The position numbers and the translations under genes were made by a program. Shown piece by piece: positions 1 through 9,784 of a DNA stretch of 64,000 nt (its first letter is position 1; every line of letters begins with the position of its first letter). A model generated the notes under the pieces. The model saw nothing but the letters and a program-made list of their open reading frames with translations, made no database searches and was not told the DNA's origin. The stretch comes from Microbacterium sp. (GTDB lineage Bacteria; Actinomycetota; Actinomycetes; Actinomycetales; Microbacteriaceae). Location: assembly GCF_031180975.1 (NCBI RefSeq), contig NZ_JAPSLI010000006.1, forward strand, positions 1 to 64,000, written 5' to 3'.

Positions 1-645
1 CTGGCGCTGGATGTGTTGTTGACGGGGGCGCCAGTCGGGCATGACACCCCGGACGGCCGGTTGGCGGGGATCGTTGCGCAGGTGAGTGTCACGATCCCGG
101 TGACCACCCTGATGGGCGCCGGCGGGGTGGATACGCCTGCGGCGGAGCTGAACGGGCGCACCCCGATCGACCCGCACACCGCCCGACTCCTCGCCGGTGC
201 CGCGTCCGGGTGGGATCGGGTGCTCACCCACCCCATCACCGGCGCCCTGCTCGCGGTGGACCGGTACCGGCCGGGGGAGCAGCTGCGCCGGCACCTGCGG
301 GCCCGGGATCAACGCTGCCGGTTCACCTGCTGCGGCATGCCCGCCCGGCACAGCGACCTCGACCACACCCACGACGCCGCCCTCGGCGGCCCCACCGACG
401 AAACCAACCTCGGCACCCTCTGCCGACGCCACCACGTGTTGAAGCATCACTCCCCGTGGCATGTCACCCAGCTCGGTGGCGGGCTGCTGGAATGGACCAG
501 CCCCACCGGTCGGGTCTACATCGACCGCCCACCCGCGCAGAACACCGTCACCTTCACCGACACCGACCCACCCCCGCCGCACGAACAAGCATGGCGCGAC
601 CATGCCTGGGCCACCCCACCACCGCAGATCGACGCACCCTTCTGA
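1..645 (+). CDS. HNH endonuclease / DUF222 protein, C-terminal part
   Basis: The gene starts before the window and its reading frame is open from base 1; only the last 214 codons are present. The visible part carries a typical HNH nuclease motif: RDQRCRFTCCG supplies the first zinc-type cysteines, DLDHTHDAALGG the HNH core, and NLGTLCRRHHVLKH the closing CxxxHH segment. This is the usual C-terminal end of the DUF222/HNH ('13E12 repeat') proteins that occur in many copies in actinobacterial genomes. Their role is not well established; a mobile-element or DNA-modification role is inferred. The N-terminal DUF222 region is not visible. No neighbour is co-transcribed with it. Confidence 0.85.
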   Translation: MALDVLLTGAPVGHDTPDGRLAGIVAQVSVTIPVTTLMGAGGVDTPAAELNGRTPIDPHTARLLAGAASGWDRVLTHPITGALLAVDRYRPGEQLRRHLRARDQRCRFTCCGMPARHSDLDHTHDAALGGPTDETNLGTLCRRHHVLKHHSPWHVTQLGGGLLEWTSPTGRVYIDRPPAQNTVTFTDTDPPPPHEQAWRDHAWATPPPQIDAPF

Positions 646-652
646 ACCCGGC

Positions 653-798
653 GCGTTTCGTCTCGCGCCGCCTGCGGCGGTGCTCGCTCAACGACCGGAA
701 AGGAGCGACCCGTACCAGCGCGGAGCGTTTCGTCTCGGGCGCGCTCCGCGCGCCTCGCTCAACGACCGGAAAGCGGCGGTGCCCGTTCAACGACCGGG
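653..798. repeat. Dispersed repeat family A, three tandem copies
   Basis: Three copies of the unit GCGTTTCGTCTCG...GCTCGCTCAACGACCGG lie at 653-698, 725-769 and (3' part only) 781-798. The same unit recurs at 26392-26513, inside a gene at 41624-41657, and as short fragments at 49547-49607. Copy 1 has an internal self-complementary core (CGCCGCCTGCGGCG). The rest of the 646-997 gap holds no gene, only the upstream region of the binding-protein gene at 998. Confidence 0.85.
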
Positions 799-997
799 AT
801 GAGGCGACCCGGTGCGATGCCCGGCGTGCGTCAGCGCCTGGAGGTCACGTTGACTGCACGGCAGAACCTCCCGCCCGGCACTCCCACGATGCGATGCCCG
901 CCGTCTGGGTGTTCTTCCAATTGAGCGGTGACCGCCGACGAAGCAGAGTGGCTCACTGTCCCCCACCAGTCGACGACGACGGGAAGAGAAGATCAGG

Positions 998-1873
998 ATG
1001 AACACGAAGAAGTTGGTCATCACCGCAGTCACCGCCACACTCGCGTTGGGCATTACGGCGTGCGGCTCCAGCACCCCTGAAGAGCCCGCGTCGGCGAAGC
1101 CGGCGGGCAACGGCGGCGAATACGGCCTCCCCGCGGACGTCACGAAGTTCACCATCGGCACGTCCGTGGGGACGGCGCCTTACGAGTACTACGAAGCCGG
1201 CAGCAACGAGGTCGCCGGCTACGAACCGGACCTGCTCGCCGAAGTCGCCGACCGCCTGGGTGTCGAGATCGAATGGAACCCCACCGACTTCGGCGCAATG
1301 TTCTCCGCTCTTGAGGCCGGCCGCACCGACTTCATCGCGAACGGTCTCATCGATCGCAAGAGCCGACAGGCTGACTTCGACATGCTCGACTACATCAAGG
1401 ATGCCTCCGGGTTCCTCGGGCTGGAGGGCACCACGGCTCAGCTGAAGACGATGGAGGACGTCTGCGGTCATTCGCTCGCGGTCCCCTCCGGGACGACCTG
1501 GGAGGGATACTTCGACGAGCAGTCCAAGAAGTGCATCGAGAACGGCGACGAGAAGATCGAGATCGTGCTCGTCAAGGACCCGACCGCCGCCACCCTCGCC
1601 GTCACATCCAAGCGCGTCGAGTTCGCCGTGAACCAGCAGCCCCTGCTCGCCTTCGCCGCACAGCAGACCCAGGGTCTGGAGGTCGGCGATCTGACCTACC
1701 TCGAGGGCGTCGTCGCGATGGCCTTCCCGAAGGACAGCGACCTGCTGGAGCCGGTGCAGAAGGTGCTGGACGAGATGATCGCAGACGGCACCTATCTCGA
1801 AATCCTGGAGAAGTGGGGCATGGACGACCTCGCCGTCGAGAAGACGTCGGTGAACGCCGGGACCGCCGAGTAG
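998..1873 (+). CDS. Amino-acid-type ABC transporter substrate-binding lipoprotein (family 3)
   Basis: A 291-residue secreted lipoprotein. The N-terminus has the KK-plus-hydrophobic signal and lipobox ITAC, giving lipidated Cys22. The body follows the polar amino acid binding protein (SBP_bac_3) pattern: GTSVGTAPYEYYEAG, the GYEPDLLAEVADRLG helix, and the late pseudo-repeat PKDSDLLEPVQKVLDEM. The ATG at 998 is preceded by a purine-rich GGGAAGAGAAGATCAGG leader. It heads an operon with the permease (20 nt later) and ATPase. The ligand is probably a small zwitterion or amine, inferred from the family and from the catabolic genes downstream; the exact ligand cannot be read from sequence. Confidence 0.92.
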   Translation: MNTKKLVITAVTATLALGITACGSSTPEEPASAKPAGNGGEYGLPADVTKFTIGTSVGTAPYEYYEAGSNEVAGYEPDLLAEVADRLGVEIEWNPTDFGAMFSALEAGRTDFIANGLIDRKSRQADFDMLDYIKDASGFLGLEGTTAQLKTMEDVCGHSLAVPSGTTWEGYFDEQSKKCIENGDEKIEIVLVKDPTAATLAVTSKRVEFAVNQQPLLAFAAQQTQGLEVGDLTYLEGVVAMAFPKDSDLLEPVQKVLDEMIADGTYLEILEKWGMDDLAVEKTSVNAGTAE

Positions 1874-1892
1874 CCGGGAGGTGCCCGAGCAC

Positions 1893-2786
1893 ATGAGTGA
1901 TACACAACAGGTGGGAACGAGCGGGCCGGACACCGACCGATTCGGGATCGTCCTCGACGCGAAGCCAGTTCCGCGCCGACACTGGGGCCGCTGGGTCACG
2001 GCGATCCTGGCACTCGCGTTCTTCGCATGGATCACCCTGATCCTTGCCGGTAGCCAGATCCGGTGGGAGCAGATCCCCGCCTACGTCTTCTCCTCATCGA
2101 TCCTGGACGGGCTCGTCGGCACGATCCAACTCACCGTCACGGTCATGCTCCTCGCGATCGTGCTCGGAGTGCTCGTGGCCGTGGCAAGGCAGTCCGGAAA
2201 CCCCGTCCTCGCAGCACTCGCCGGTTTCTACGTATGGATCTTCCGCGGCGTCCCGACGCTCGTGCAGCTTCTGCTGTGGTTCAACCTCGCGCTCATCATC
2301 CCCGAGATCCACCTCGGCCCGCTGTTCTCCGGCTCGACCAACACCCTGATGACGCCGTTCTTCGCAGCGCTGCTCGGGTTGGGCCTGTCGGAGTCGGCAT
2401 ACATGGCCGAGATCGTGCGCGGCGGGATGCTGTCGGTGCCACCAGGACAGGTCGAGGCAGCCCGTTCGATCGGGATGACGCCCGGGATGACGATGCGCCG
2501 CATCATCCTTCCGCAAGCGCTCCCCGTGATCGTCCCTCCCACCGGGAACGAGTTCATCGGAATGCTCAAGTACACGTCGCTCGCATTTGCGGTGTCGTAC
2601 ATGGACCTGCTGAGCCAGGCGCAGAAGATCTACACCTCCAACTTCGCCGTGATCGAGGTTCTGCTCAGCGCGACGGTCTGGTATCTGGTCCTCGTCAGCG
2701 TCTCGATGTTCCTGCAGCGGCAGCTGGAGCGTTCCCTGGCCCGCGGCCGCCGTCGACGGACGCGGCCGATCCGAAAGGCGGTCTGA
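1893..2786 (+). CDS. Amino-acid-type ABC transporter permease
   Basis: A 297-residue inner-membrane subunit of the His/Glu/Gln/Arg permease family. A cytoplasmic N-tail of about 30 residues precedes several membrane spans (around 35-57, 72-95, 105-130, 155-180, 255-280). The ABC-coupling EAA loop is EAARSIGMTPGMTMRRIILP, near residue 190. A GTG at 1881 is in frame, but ATG 1893 has GGGAGG (1877-1882) at proper spacing, so 1893 is chosen. It probably forms a homodimeric channel with the ATPase at 2790. Confidence 0.9.
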   Translation: MSDTQQVGTSGPDTDRFGIVLDAKPVPRRHWGRWVTAILALAFFAWITLILAGSQIRWEQIPAYVFSSSILDGLVGTIQLTVTVMLLAIVLGVLVAVARQSGNPVLAALAGFYVWIFRGVPTLVQLLLWFNLALIIPEIHLGPLFSGSTNTLMTPFFAALLGLGLSESAYMAEIVRGGMLSVPPGQVEAARSIGMTPGMTMRRIILPQALPVIVPPTGNEFIGMLKYTSLAFAVSYMDLLSQAQKIYTSNFAVIEVLLSATVWYLVLVSVSMFLQRQLERSLARGRRRRTRPIRKAV

Positions 2787-2789
2787 TCG

Positions 2790-3554
2790 ATGGGAAGCAT
2801 GGTCTACGCGCAAGGGGTGCACAAGAGCTTCGGTTCGCACCACGTGCTGAAGGGGCTCTCGCTCAAGGTGAGGCAGGGAGAGGTCGTGTGCATCCTCGGC
2901 GCATCCGGCTCCGGCAAGTCCACCTTCCTCCGCACGATCAATCATCTGGAGCGCATCGACTCGGGCCGGATCTTCGTCGAGGACGTGCTGATCGGGTACG
3001 AGGCACGCGGCGGACGACTCCATGAGATGCGCGAGCGCGACATCTGCCGTCAGCGCCAACGGATCGGGATGGTGTTCCAGCACTTCAACCTGTTCGCGCA
3101 CAAGACAGCTCTCGAGAACGTCATGGAGGGGCAGATCCAAGTGCTCGGTCGTAGCCCCCGCGAGGCGGAGCAGCGCGGCCGGAAGCTCCTCGACCGGGTG
3201 GGACTCGGCGACCACTGCGACCACTACCCGAAGCAGCTCTCCGGCGGGCAGCAGCAGCGCGTTGCGATCGCAAGGTCTTTGGCCATGGATCCGCAACTCA
3301 TGCTGTTCGATGAGCCCACCTCCGCTCTCGATCCCGAGCTCGTGGCTGATGTGCTGGCGGTCATGCGCGATCTCGCCGAGCAGGGCATGACGATGATCGT
3401 CGTCACGCACGAGATCGGGTTCGCGCGAGAGGTGGCCGACACCGTGGTGTTCATGGCCGACGGCGTGATCGTCGAGCAGGGCTCCCCCGCGGAAGTCATC
3501 GACAACCCACAGGAGGAGCGCACCAGGCAGTTCCTCGCGAACGTGCTGAAATGA
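2790..3554 (+). CDS. Amino-acid-type ABC transporter ATP-binding protein
   Basis: A 254-residue ATPase of the GlnQ/HisP type. It has Walker [10 protein letters not shown] at 37-45, Q-loop FQHFN, signature LSGGQQQR, Walker [14 protein letters not shown] and the switch-loop [14 protein letters not shown] GlnQ-like extra segment ([14 protein letters not shown]) sits between Walker A and the Q-loop, as in HisP/OccP-type transporters. It lies 3 nt after the permease and its stop overlaps the next start (ATGA). That coupling ties import directly to the acyl-CoA synthetase that follows. Confidence 0.93.
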   Translation: MGSMVYAQGVHKSFGSHHVLKGLSLKVRQGEVVCILGASGSGKSTFLRTINHLERIDSGRIFVEDVLIGYEARGGRLHEMRERDICRQRQRIGMVFQHFNLFAHKTALENVMEGQIQVLGRSPREAEQRGRKLLDRVGLGDHCDHYPKQLSGGQQQRVAIARSLAMDPQLMLFDEPTSALDPELVADVLAVMRDLAEQGMTMIVVTHEIGFAREVADTVVFMADGVIVEQGSPAEVIDNPQEERTRQFLANVLK

Positions 3555-5731
3555 ACGCAGGACAATCGGACACGGCCGTCATGGCGCCGAACGTGCTGGT
3601 GCCGTCGTCGATCCTGGTCGTGGGCTCCGGCTCCGCGTCGACCCGTGCCGGGACGACCCTCCGATCCCTGCGGCGGAACGCGTCTGCCGGCGGGGTCGCG
3701 CACATCGACACGGATTCCGGGCTGGACGCGGTCCGCGCAGCGCTCGCACGCCCGGCATCCCCTCACGTCGATTGCGTACTGGTGTACGACCTCAGTCCGC
3801 GAGAGATCGCAGGGCTGATTCCCGCGCTGTGCCGTCTCGGCGCCCGGACGCTCGTGCTCGGCGCGGGCGACACGGAAGGGCTGCCGGAGCTGATCGGAGC
3901 GGCACGTCGTACCGGCATCCGTGTGCTCGGGCCGGGCGCCTACGGCCCATTCACGGGCGACAGCGGACTTCTGATCAACCCCGTGCATGGCACCGAGCCG
4001 ACCGGTCTGGGGGTGTTCGCCCAGAGCGGCAACGTGGTCCTCGATGTGGTGGCCGCTCTCCGCCGGACGGGCGATCTTCTCCCCCGGTTCGCGTGGGGGC
4101 TCGGGCGCAGCAGCGACCTCGGTCTGGCGGAGGCCGTGGAAGCGGCGGCTGCGGATGACGCCTGCACGGCCATCGCCATTCACGCTGAAGGCTTCAACGA
4201 GGGCGGCAGGCTGTTGCGCGCGGTATCGGAGGCAGCCCGATCAAAGCCGGTTCTCCTTCTCCAGGGCGGCACGTCAGCCGCGGGCAGTGCTTCTGCGCTG
4301 TCCCACACAGGCAGCCTCAGCACCTCGCGGGCCATCGTGAGCGGTCTGTTCCGGCAGGCCGGGGCGCAGGTGGTCGAGCGGGTCGACGATCTCACCGTCC
4401 TCGGTGCCGCGCTGTCAACGCTGCGCGAGCCCCGTGCGGACGCCGTCGCCGTCGTCGCGGACGGCGGCGGTCAGGCGACGCTGATGATGGATGCACTCGC
4501 CGACCGCGACGTTCCAACGGCGTCGCTGTCCGCCTCCACGGTCGAGCGGGTGGCAAACCTCCTCGGCGCAGGGAGCCACGTCGCGAACCCGGTTGATGTC
4601 GGAGTGAGCCCCGTCGCGCGCCCGACCGTCGCCTTCGAGGTCGCAAGCGTCCTGCTGCGCGCAGCAGAGGTGGACTGCATCGTCGTGGTCGGAGTCGTGG
4701 GCGGCTATGCAGTGCACTTCGCGGCTCCGGAGCTCGAAGGCGAGGAGACGGCTGCCGCGGGGGCGATTGCCGACGAGGCGGCGCGTCTCGGAAAGACCCT
4801 GGTCTTCGTGTCCAGCTATTCGGGCGATCTGCCCCCGGCCTATCGCGCGCTGCGCCGCGCCGGCTTCCCCGTGGTGGATTCCATCGACGACGCCGCGACG
4901 ATCGTGAGCGCCGTGCGCGAACGGGCCGCGTTCCTGCGCACGGCGGACGCCCGGTCCCGTTTCATCAACGCGGCCGAGCCGAGCGATTCCGATTCCTCAG
5001 GGTCGGCGGTCGTTCTGGACGAGGCTGCGAGCCGCGGTAAGCTCGCCGGTTTGGGACTCCCCCTCGGTTCCTTCGATGTGGTCCGCACCGCGGACGAGGC
5101 GGTCGCGGCGATGGAGCCCGGGCGGGAGTACGTCATCAAGATCGTCTCGCCCGACATCTCCCACAAATCGGATGCCGGTGGGGTACGGCTTCGCGTCGCT
5201 CGGGAGAACGCTGTTGCCGAGTACCACCGGCTGCTGTCGGACGTGAGGAGGAACGAGCCCGACGCGCGCATAGACGGCGTCTCCGTGGCACCGATGGCAG
5301 AGCCCGGCGTCGAGATCCTCGTGGGCGCCTATCGCGATCCGCAGTTCGGCGCCTGCATCGCTGTCGGGTCCGGCGGCATCCTCGCCGAACTGATCCGGGA
5401 CACCGTGGTTCGGGCCGCGCCCGTGACATCACATGAAGCGGCCGAGATGCTGACGATGACGCGGAGCGCGCGACTGTTCTCGGGCTATCGTGGTGCGCCT
5501 GCCTCTGATCTGGACGGACTCGTCGAACTCATCGTGACGGTGAGCGAGATCGCGGCCGCTCACCCCGAGATCCTGGAGATCGACCTCAACCCCGTGATCG
5601 TTTCGCCCACGTCGCCGCAAGTCGCCGATGCACGGGTCGTCCTCAGGCAGGATGCCCCGGCACCCCACCCTGGCACCCACATGGCGGAGACGCCACCACA
5701 ACACACCACCACATCAAGGAGACCGACATGA
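3551..5731 (+). CDS. ADP-forming acyl-CoA synthetase (acetate-CoA ligase family), alpha-beta fusion
   Basis: A 726-residue fused NDP-forming acyl-CoA synthetase. The N-terminal CoA-binding Rossmann region (about 15-140) is followed by the succinyl-CoA-synthetase-like ligase region. This holds the phosphorylated histidine in ALSHTGSLS (His252). The C-terminal ATP-grasp half begins near residue 485 and has [19 protein letters not shown] from about 527 and EIDLNPVIV near 675. The reaction is acid + CoA + ATP to acyl-CoA + ADP + Pi. The N-terminal glycine motif is looser ([11 protein letters not shown]) than the usual GxSxxxG. The start overlaps the ATPase stop and the stop overlaps the ALDH start, so the three are translationally coupled. 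The acid substrate is unknown, probably the product of the neighbouring dehydrogenase. Confidence 0.88.
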   Translation: MNAGQSDTAVMAPNVLVPSSILVVGSGSASTRAGTTLRSLRRNASAGGVAHIDTDSGLDAVRAALARPASPHVDCVLVYDLSPREIAGLIPALCRLGARTLVLGAGDTEGLPELIGAARRTGIRVLGPGAYGPFTGDSGLLINPVHGTEPTGLGVFAQSGNVVLDVVAALRRTGDLLPRFAWGLGRSSDLGLAEAVEAAAADDACTAIAIHAEGFNEGGRLLRAVSEAARSKPVLLLQGGTSAAGSASALSHTGSLSTSRAIVSGLFRQAGAQVVERVDDLTVLGAALSTLREPRADAVAVVADGGGQATLMMDALADRDVPTASLSASTVERVANLLGAGSHVANPVDVGVSPVARPTVAFEVASVLLRAAEVDCIVVVGVVGGYAVHFAAPELEGEETAAAGAIADEAARLGKTLVFVSSYSGDLPPAYRALRRAGFPVVDSIDDAATIVSAVRERAAFLRTADARSRFINAAEPSDSDSSGSAVVLDEAASRGKLAGLGLPLGSFDVVRTADEAVAAMEPGREYVIKIVSPDISHKSDAGGVRLRVARENAVAEYHRLLSDVRRNEPDARIDGVSVAPMAEPGVEILVGAYRDPQFGACIAVGSGGILAELIRDTVVRAAPVTSHEAAEMLTMTRSARLFSGYRGAPASDLDGLVELIVTVSEIAAAHPEILEIDLNPVIVSPTSPQVADARVVLRQDAPAPHPGTHMAETPPQHTTTSRRPT

Positions 5732-7164
5732 CTGGCGCGATGATGACCGCTGAGACCCTGTTCGACGCCTGGCGTGTCGAGATCGGGACCGCCGATTCCT
5801 CGACCGTCCACAACCCCGCGACCGGCGAAGCCATCGCCGCCTACCGGAATGCGTCGCCCAGCGACGTCGATGACGTGGTCGCGGTCGCGAAGGACGCATT
5901 CGACAGTTGGGGACGGACGACTCCCTCGGAGCGTTCATCTCTCCTGCTGCGGCTCGCGGACCGCCTGGAAGAGACGGTGGCCGACTTCGCCGCCATCGAG
6001 AGCCGCAACACCGGCAAGCCGGCGTCGCACGCGGTGGCCGAGGTGGCGGGCAACATCGACTTCGTGCGCTTCATCGCGGGCGCCGCGCGGGTCTCCCACG
6101 GTCTGGGCGGCGGCGAGTACGTGCTCGGCAGGACGTCGGCCGTGCATCGCGAGCCGATCGGCGTGGTCGGCCTCATCACGCCGTGGAACTACCCCCTGAT
6201 GGAAGCGATCTGGAAGGTGATCCCCGCTCTGGCCGCCGGAAACACCGTCGTCGTCAAGCCCTCCGAACTCACGCCGGAGACGACCATCAGACTCGTCGAG
6301 CTTGCCCAGGAGACCCTACCGGCAGGCGTGCTCAACCTCATCCTCGGCGACGGCAGGGCCGGCGCAGCGCTCGTCGAGCATCCGGACGTGCGGATGGTCT
6401 CGCTCACCGGCGACACGTCCACCGGAAGGAAGGTCGCCGCGGCAGGAGCAGCCTCGCTCACGCGAATCCACCTCGAGCTCGGTGGCAAGGCAGCCGTGAT
6501 GGTGTTCGCGGATGCTCCTATCACCGAAGTGGCGGAGAGGCTCGCCCCCGGCGCGTACGTCAACGCCGGCCAGAACTGCACTGCGCCTTGCCGCATCATC
6601 GTCGAAGCCTCGGCCTATGACGAGTTCGTGGCGGCGTACTGCGCCGCCGTCGCGTCGCTCAGTGCGGGTGCCCCCGAGGAGGACGCGGACCTGGGTCCGC
6701 TGATCTCACAGCGCCAGTTGGACCGGGTGAGCGGGTTCGTCGAGCGGGCCCGCGCTGCGGGCGCGACGGTTCCAGTCGGGGGAGCCCGGATCGACCGCCC
6801 CGGGTACTTCTACGCACCCACAGTGGTGCTGGACCCCGCGCAGGACTCCGAGATCATTCAGAACGAGGTCTTCGGGCCGGTGGTCACGATTCAGGCGGCC
6901 GAATCCGAAGCAGAGATGCTCGAGATGGCCAACGGAGTTCAGTACGGTCTCGCGGCGAGCGTGTGGACGTCGAGCCTCGATCGGAGCCTGCGTCTCTCCC
7001 GAGCACTGACTTTCGGCACGGTCTGGGTGAACGAGCACGACGTGCTCGCCAACGAGATGCCGTTCGGCGGATTCGGTCAGTCGGGATACGGCAAGGAGCT
7101 GTCGGCTCACGCCATCGACGAGTACTCGCAGTTCAAGCACGTGATGATGGCCGCCTCGCTCTGA
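5728..7164 (+). CDS. NAD(P)-dependent aldehyde dehydrogenase (betaine/aminobutyraldehyde type)
   Basis: A 478-residue ALDH. It has catalytic Cys284 in NAGQNCTAPCR, general-base Glu250 in LELGGK, the nucleotide motif LTGDTSTGRKV, TPWNYPL for the oxyanion Asn, and EVFGPVVT near the end. It oxidises an aldehyde to a carboxylic acid. The NAGQNCTAPCR pattern and overall length fit betaine-aldehyde or gamma-aminobutyraldehyde dehydrogenases, which would suit an amino-aldehyde intermediate; that is inference. It starts inside the stop of the acyl-CoA synthetase, so its acid product may be passed to CoA activation. Confidence 0.9.
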   Translation: MTGAMMTAETLFDAWRVEIGTADSSTVHNPATGEAIAAYRNASPSDVDDVVAVAKDAFDSWGRTTPSERSSLLLRLADRLEETVADFAAIESRNTGKPASHAVAEVAGNIDFVRFIAGAARVSHGLGGGEYVLGRTSAVHREPIGVVGLITPWNYPLMEAIWKVIPALAAGNTVVVKPSELTPETTIRLVELAQETLPAGVLNLILGDGRAGAALVEHPDVRMVSLTGDTSTGRKVAAAGAASLTRIHLELGGKAAVMVFADAPITEVAERLAPGAYVNAGQNCTAPCRIIVEASAYDEFVAAYCAAVASLSAGAPEEDADLGPLISQRQLDRVSGFVERARAAGATVPVGGARIDRPGYFYAPTVVLDPAQDSEIIQNEVFGPVVTIQAAESEAEMLEMANGVQYGLAASVWTSSLDRSLRLSRALTFGTVWVNEHDVLANEMPFGGFGQSGYGKELSAHAIDEYSQFKHVMMAASL

Positions 7165-7227
7165 CCCGACCGCCCCGCCACCCGCACACATCCATCGGCT
7201 CGCAATGGGCCGCCGAGAAGGAGAACC

Positions 7228-8331
7228 ATGAAAGCCGCACTGGCCACCGAGATCGGGCCCGAGGCTCGCTTCGACATCGTCGACCTCGAGATCGACGCTC
7301 CGAAGGGACGCGAAGTCCTCCTCGACGTCCGGGCCTCCGGACTGTGTCACAGCGACCTGCACGCCATCCGCAACGACTGGGGTTTCCCCGTCCCTGCGGT
7401 CTTCGGCCACGAGATCGCCGGCGTCGTGCTGGAGGTCGGTCCAGCTGTGACCGATGTCAAGGTGGGTGACCACGTGGTCGCGTGCGTCGTCCCGTACTGC
7501 GGAAGCTGCCGGAACTGCCTTGCCGGACGCAGCGTCGACTGCCTCCACCCGGATTACATCGACCGGCGCGCCGGTGAGCCGCCGCGCATCACGATGAACG
7601 GTGAACCGATCGTGCAGCAGTTCGCGGTCGGCGGCTTCGCCGACAAGGCACTCGTCAACGAGAACATCCTCGCGGTCATCGACAAGGAGGTGCCGTTTCC
7701 GCAGGCATGCGTGATCGGTTGCGCCGTCGCGACCGGAGCCGGCGCAGTCATCAATGCAGCACACGTGCGGGTCGGCGACAGCGTCGCGGTGTTCGGCACC
7801 GGAGGTGTCGGACTGAACGGCATCAGCGGTGCCGTCCTGGCCGGGGCCGGCCGCATCATCGCAGTGGACATCGACGATGCCAAGCTCGACGTCGCCCGCA
7901 GATTCGGCGCCACGCACACGGTGAACTCCTCACAGGAGGATGCCGTCGCCGCCATCCGCGAGCTCACGGGAGGCGGAGTCGACCACTCATTCGAGTTCAT
8001 CGGTCTTCAGGTGACGCAGCGCCAGGCCTACGAATGCCTCGGCAAGGGTGGCTCCGCGTACGTCGTCGGCATGGCGAAGTCCGGCTCGACGGTCGTGCTC
8101 GACACGTCGGTCCCGTTCCTCAGCGCCGGCAAGGCCGTGCGCGGGGTGTCCATGGGCTCGACCAACCTCAAGCGCGACATCCCGATGTACGCCGACTTCT
8201 ACCTGCAGGGGCGGATGAACCTGGACGACCTGGTCTCCCAGGAGATCGCCTTGAGCGAGATCAACGACGCGTACGACCAGCTGAGCCGGGGCGGAATCAT
8301 CCGTTCCGTGATCACTGACTGGACCCGATGA
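7228..8331 (+). CDS. Zinc-dependent alcohol dehydrogenase, MDR family (class III-like)
   Basis: A 367-residue medium-chain dehydrogenase. Catalytic zinc ligands are Cys40, His61-Glu62 and Cys165 (GCAVATGAG). The structural zinc lobe has Cys91, Cys94, Cys97 and Cys105. The NAD site is GTGGVG (about 190) with an acidic AVDIDD after the second strand. The ATG has AAGGAGAACC directly upstream. It is 63 nt after the ALDH and could supply its aldehyde. The sequence resembles the long-chain, class III / NDMA-dependent group of actinobacteria; which cofactor is used cannot be decided here. Confidence 0.9.
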   Translation: MKAALATEIGPEARFDIVDLEIDAPKGREVLLDVRASGLCHSDLHAIRNDWGFPVPAVFGHEIAGVVLEVGPAVTDVKVGDHVVACVVPYCGSCRNCLAGRSVDCLHPDYIDRRAGEPPRITMNGEPIVQQFAVGGFADKALVNENILAVIDKEVPFPQACVIGCAVATGAGAVINAAHVRVGDSVAVFGTGGVGLNGISGAVLAGAGRIIAVDIDDAKLDVARRFGATHTVNSSQEDAVAAIRELTGGGVDHSFEFIGLQVTQRQAYECLGKGGSAYVVGMAKSGSTVVLDTSVPFLSAGKAVRGVSMGSTNLKRDIPMYADFYLQGRMNLDDLVSQEIALSEINDAYDQLSRGGIIRSVITDWTR

Positions 8332-8381
8332 CGCCTGCCTTGGTAGTCCAACAACGAACCGCTCCTCTCGACGTGGGCGAT

Positions 8382-8414
8382 CCAATGGTCGGCGCCTGAC
8401 GCGGCCCATACGCT
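8382..8414 (+). promoter_or_regulatory. Promoter box shared with the APC permease operon
   Basis: CCAATGG at 8382-8388 is followed 27 nt downstream (start to start) by a -10-like TACGCT (8409-8414) inside CCCATACGCTCG. The same arrangement lies before the permease at 20935 (CCAATGG 20809, TACGCT 20837). Both are also preceded by CGACGTG. This probably marks the promoter and an activator site of the oxidase gene at 8492. Confidence 0.5.
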
Positions 8415-8491
8415 CGTGTGGAAGCTCTCGAGCACCCAACCCCGTGGCCGCCGGCGGCGGCCGGACACTTCTCCAAGGAGGCGAAGAAGCT

Positions 8492-9706
8492 GTGACCAAA
8501 TCGATCATCGTCGTCGGCGGTGGACTGGTCGGCACATCGACCGCGTACCACGCGGCGAAGGCCGGCCTCGACGTGACGCTCATCGAGCAGAAGCACGTCG
8601 CGCACGGCGCGTCCGGTCGCAATCCCGGTTTCGTCTGGCTGCACTGCCGCAACCCCGGATGGGCGCTGGACATCTCCCTCAAGGGTGTGGAACTGCTGCG
8701 GCAGCTCCGCCAGGACCTCCCTGTGCCGTTCGAGTTCCGGCAGGAGGGTGGGCTCATCTACTTCACCCAGGAATCTCAGCGGAAGGTCATGGAGGAGTTC
8801 GTCGAGCTGCGCAGTCGCCACGGGCTCGATATGGATCTGATCGACACCCACGCCGTGAAGGAGAAGGTGCCGGCGCTGCGCGACGACGTTCTGGGAGCCA
8901 GCTTCTGCGCCAACGACGCCCAGATCAAGACTCCGACGGTCGTCGCCGCTCTCGCGGCCGGTGCGGTCGCCCATGGCGCGCGCATCCACGAGCGTCTGCC
9001 CGTCACCAAGCTGCTCCGCTCCGGCGACGCCGTCGTCGGCGTGCGCACCCCGGATGGGGACTTCTACGCGGATGTCGTCGTGGTGGCCACCGGAGCGTGG
9101 ACGGAGCACTTCATGCGCGACGCGCTGGGGCTCGAAGTGCGTGTCGGGCGCGAACGGCTCCAGGTGATGGCGACCGAGAAGTTGCCGCGCAGCGTGGGCC
9201 CGATCACCTACGGCCCCGAGACGGCCAAGGTGTACACGCTCTTCCGTGACCTGCCGTCCTGGAATGAGGAGGCGTTCACGTCCGACATCGAGCGTGAACT
9301 CGGCCACACCATGTTGACGCTTGCCGCACAGCGCGCGGACGGCGAGATCCTGCTGGGCTGCCCGATCGACTATCCGGGCCACGTCGACCTGCGCCCTACG
9401 CTCGACGGACTCGGAGCCATCTCGAAGACAATCGCGCGCGACTTCCCCAGCCTCGCAGACGCCGCCATCGACCGCGTGTGGGCGGGTGTGCTGCCCTTCA
9501 CGTCGGACATGGTGCCCATTGTGGACTTCGCCTCGCCGGGGCTGTTCCTCGCGGCCGGGCACGTCTTCGGCAACTCCTCTGGTCCCATGACCGGCAAGGT
9601 CGTGGCGCAGATGCTCCTCGGCGAGGAGACCGACGTCGACATGCATGAGACTCGCTGGGATCGGCCGCTGGACCCCATCGTCCCGGGCAAGACTGTGGTG
9701 TGGTGA
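8492..9706 (+). CDS. FAD-dependent amine/amino-acid oxidoreductase (DAO family)
   Basis: A 404-residue flavoprotein of the D-amino-acid oxidase / sarcosine oxidase fold. It has an N-terminal dinucleotide motif VVGGGLVGTSTAYHAAKAG (from residue 7), Glu ending strand 2 in LIEQKHVAHGASGRN, and the C-terminal FAD motif LFLAAGHVFGNSSGPMTGK. It would oxidise a C-N bond to an imine. The start is GTG 8492, with AAGGAGG at 8475-8481; an upstream in-frame start at 8444 lacks a ribosome site. It has its own promoter region and ends at a strong hairpin. A second paralogue sits at 11789-12937. Confidence 0.88.
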   Translation: MTKSIIVVGGGLVGTSTAYHAAKAGLDVTLIEQKHVAHGASGRNPGFVWLHCRNPGWALDISLKGVELLRQLRQDLPVPFEFRQEGGLIYFTQESQRKVMEEFVELRSRHGLDMDLIDTHAVKEKVPALRDDVLGASFCANDAQIKTPTVVAALAAGAVAHGARIHERLPVTKLLRSGDAVVGVRTPDGDFYADVVVVATGAWTEHFMRDALGLEVRVGRERLQVMATEKLPRSVGPITYGPETAKVYTLFRDLPSWNEEAFTSDIERELGHTMLTLAAQRADGEILLGCPIDYPGHVDLRPTLDGLGAISKTIARDFPSLADAAIDRVWAGVLPFTSDMVPIVDFASPGLFLAAGHVFGNSSGPMTGKVVAQMLLGEETDVDMHETRWDRPLDPIVPGKTVVW

Positions 9707-9722
9707 CGACGAGTCGTTCATG

Positions 9723-9765
9723 ACACGAAGAAGAGGGGCGGATCATCCGCCCCTCTTCTTCGTGT
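9723..9765. terminator. Bidirectional terminator hairpin
   Basis: A perfect 19-bp inverted repeat (ACACGAAGAAGAGGGGCGG with its complement) around an ATCAT loop lies between the convergent oxidase (ends 9706) and deacetylase (ends 9785) genes. The arms are A/T-rich at the outer ends, so it can work in both directions. Confidence 0.9.
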
Positions 9766-9784
9766 GAGCGGTCAGTCGCCGCGC

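Noticed and set aside
1..645. HNH gene as a homing endonuclease or phage gene
   Set aside because: The visible part fits the common chromosomal DUF222/HNH family, and no phage or intron features are nearby.
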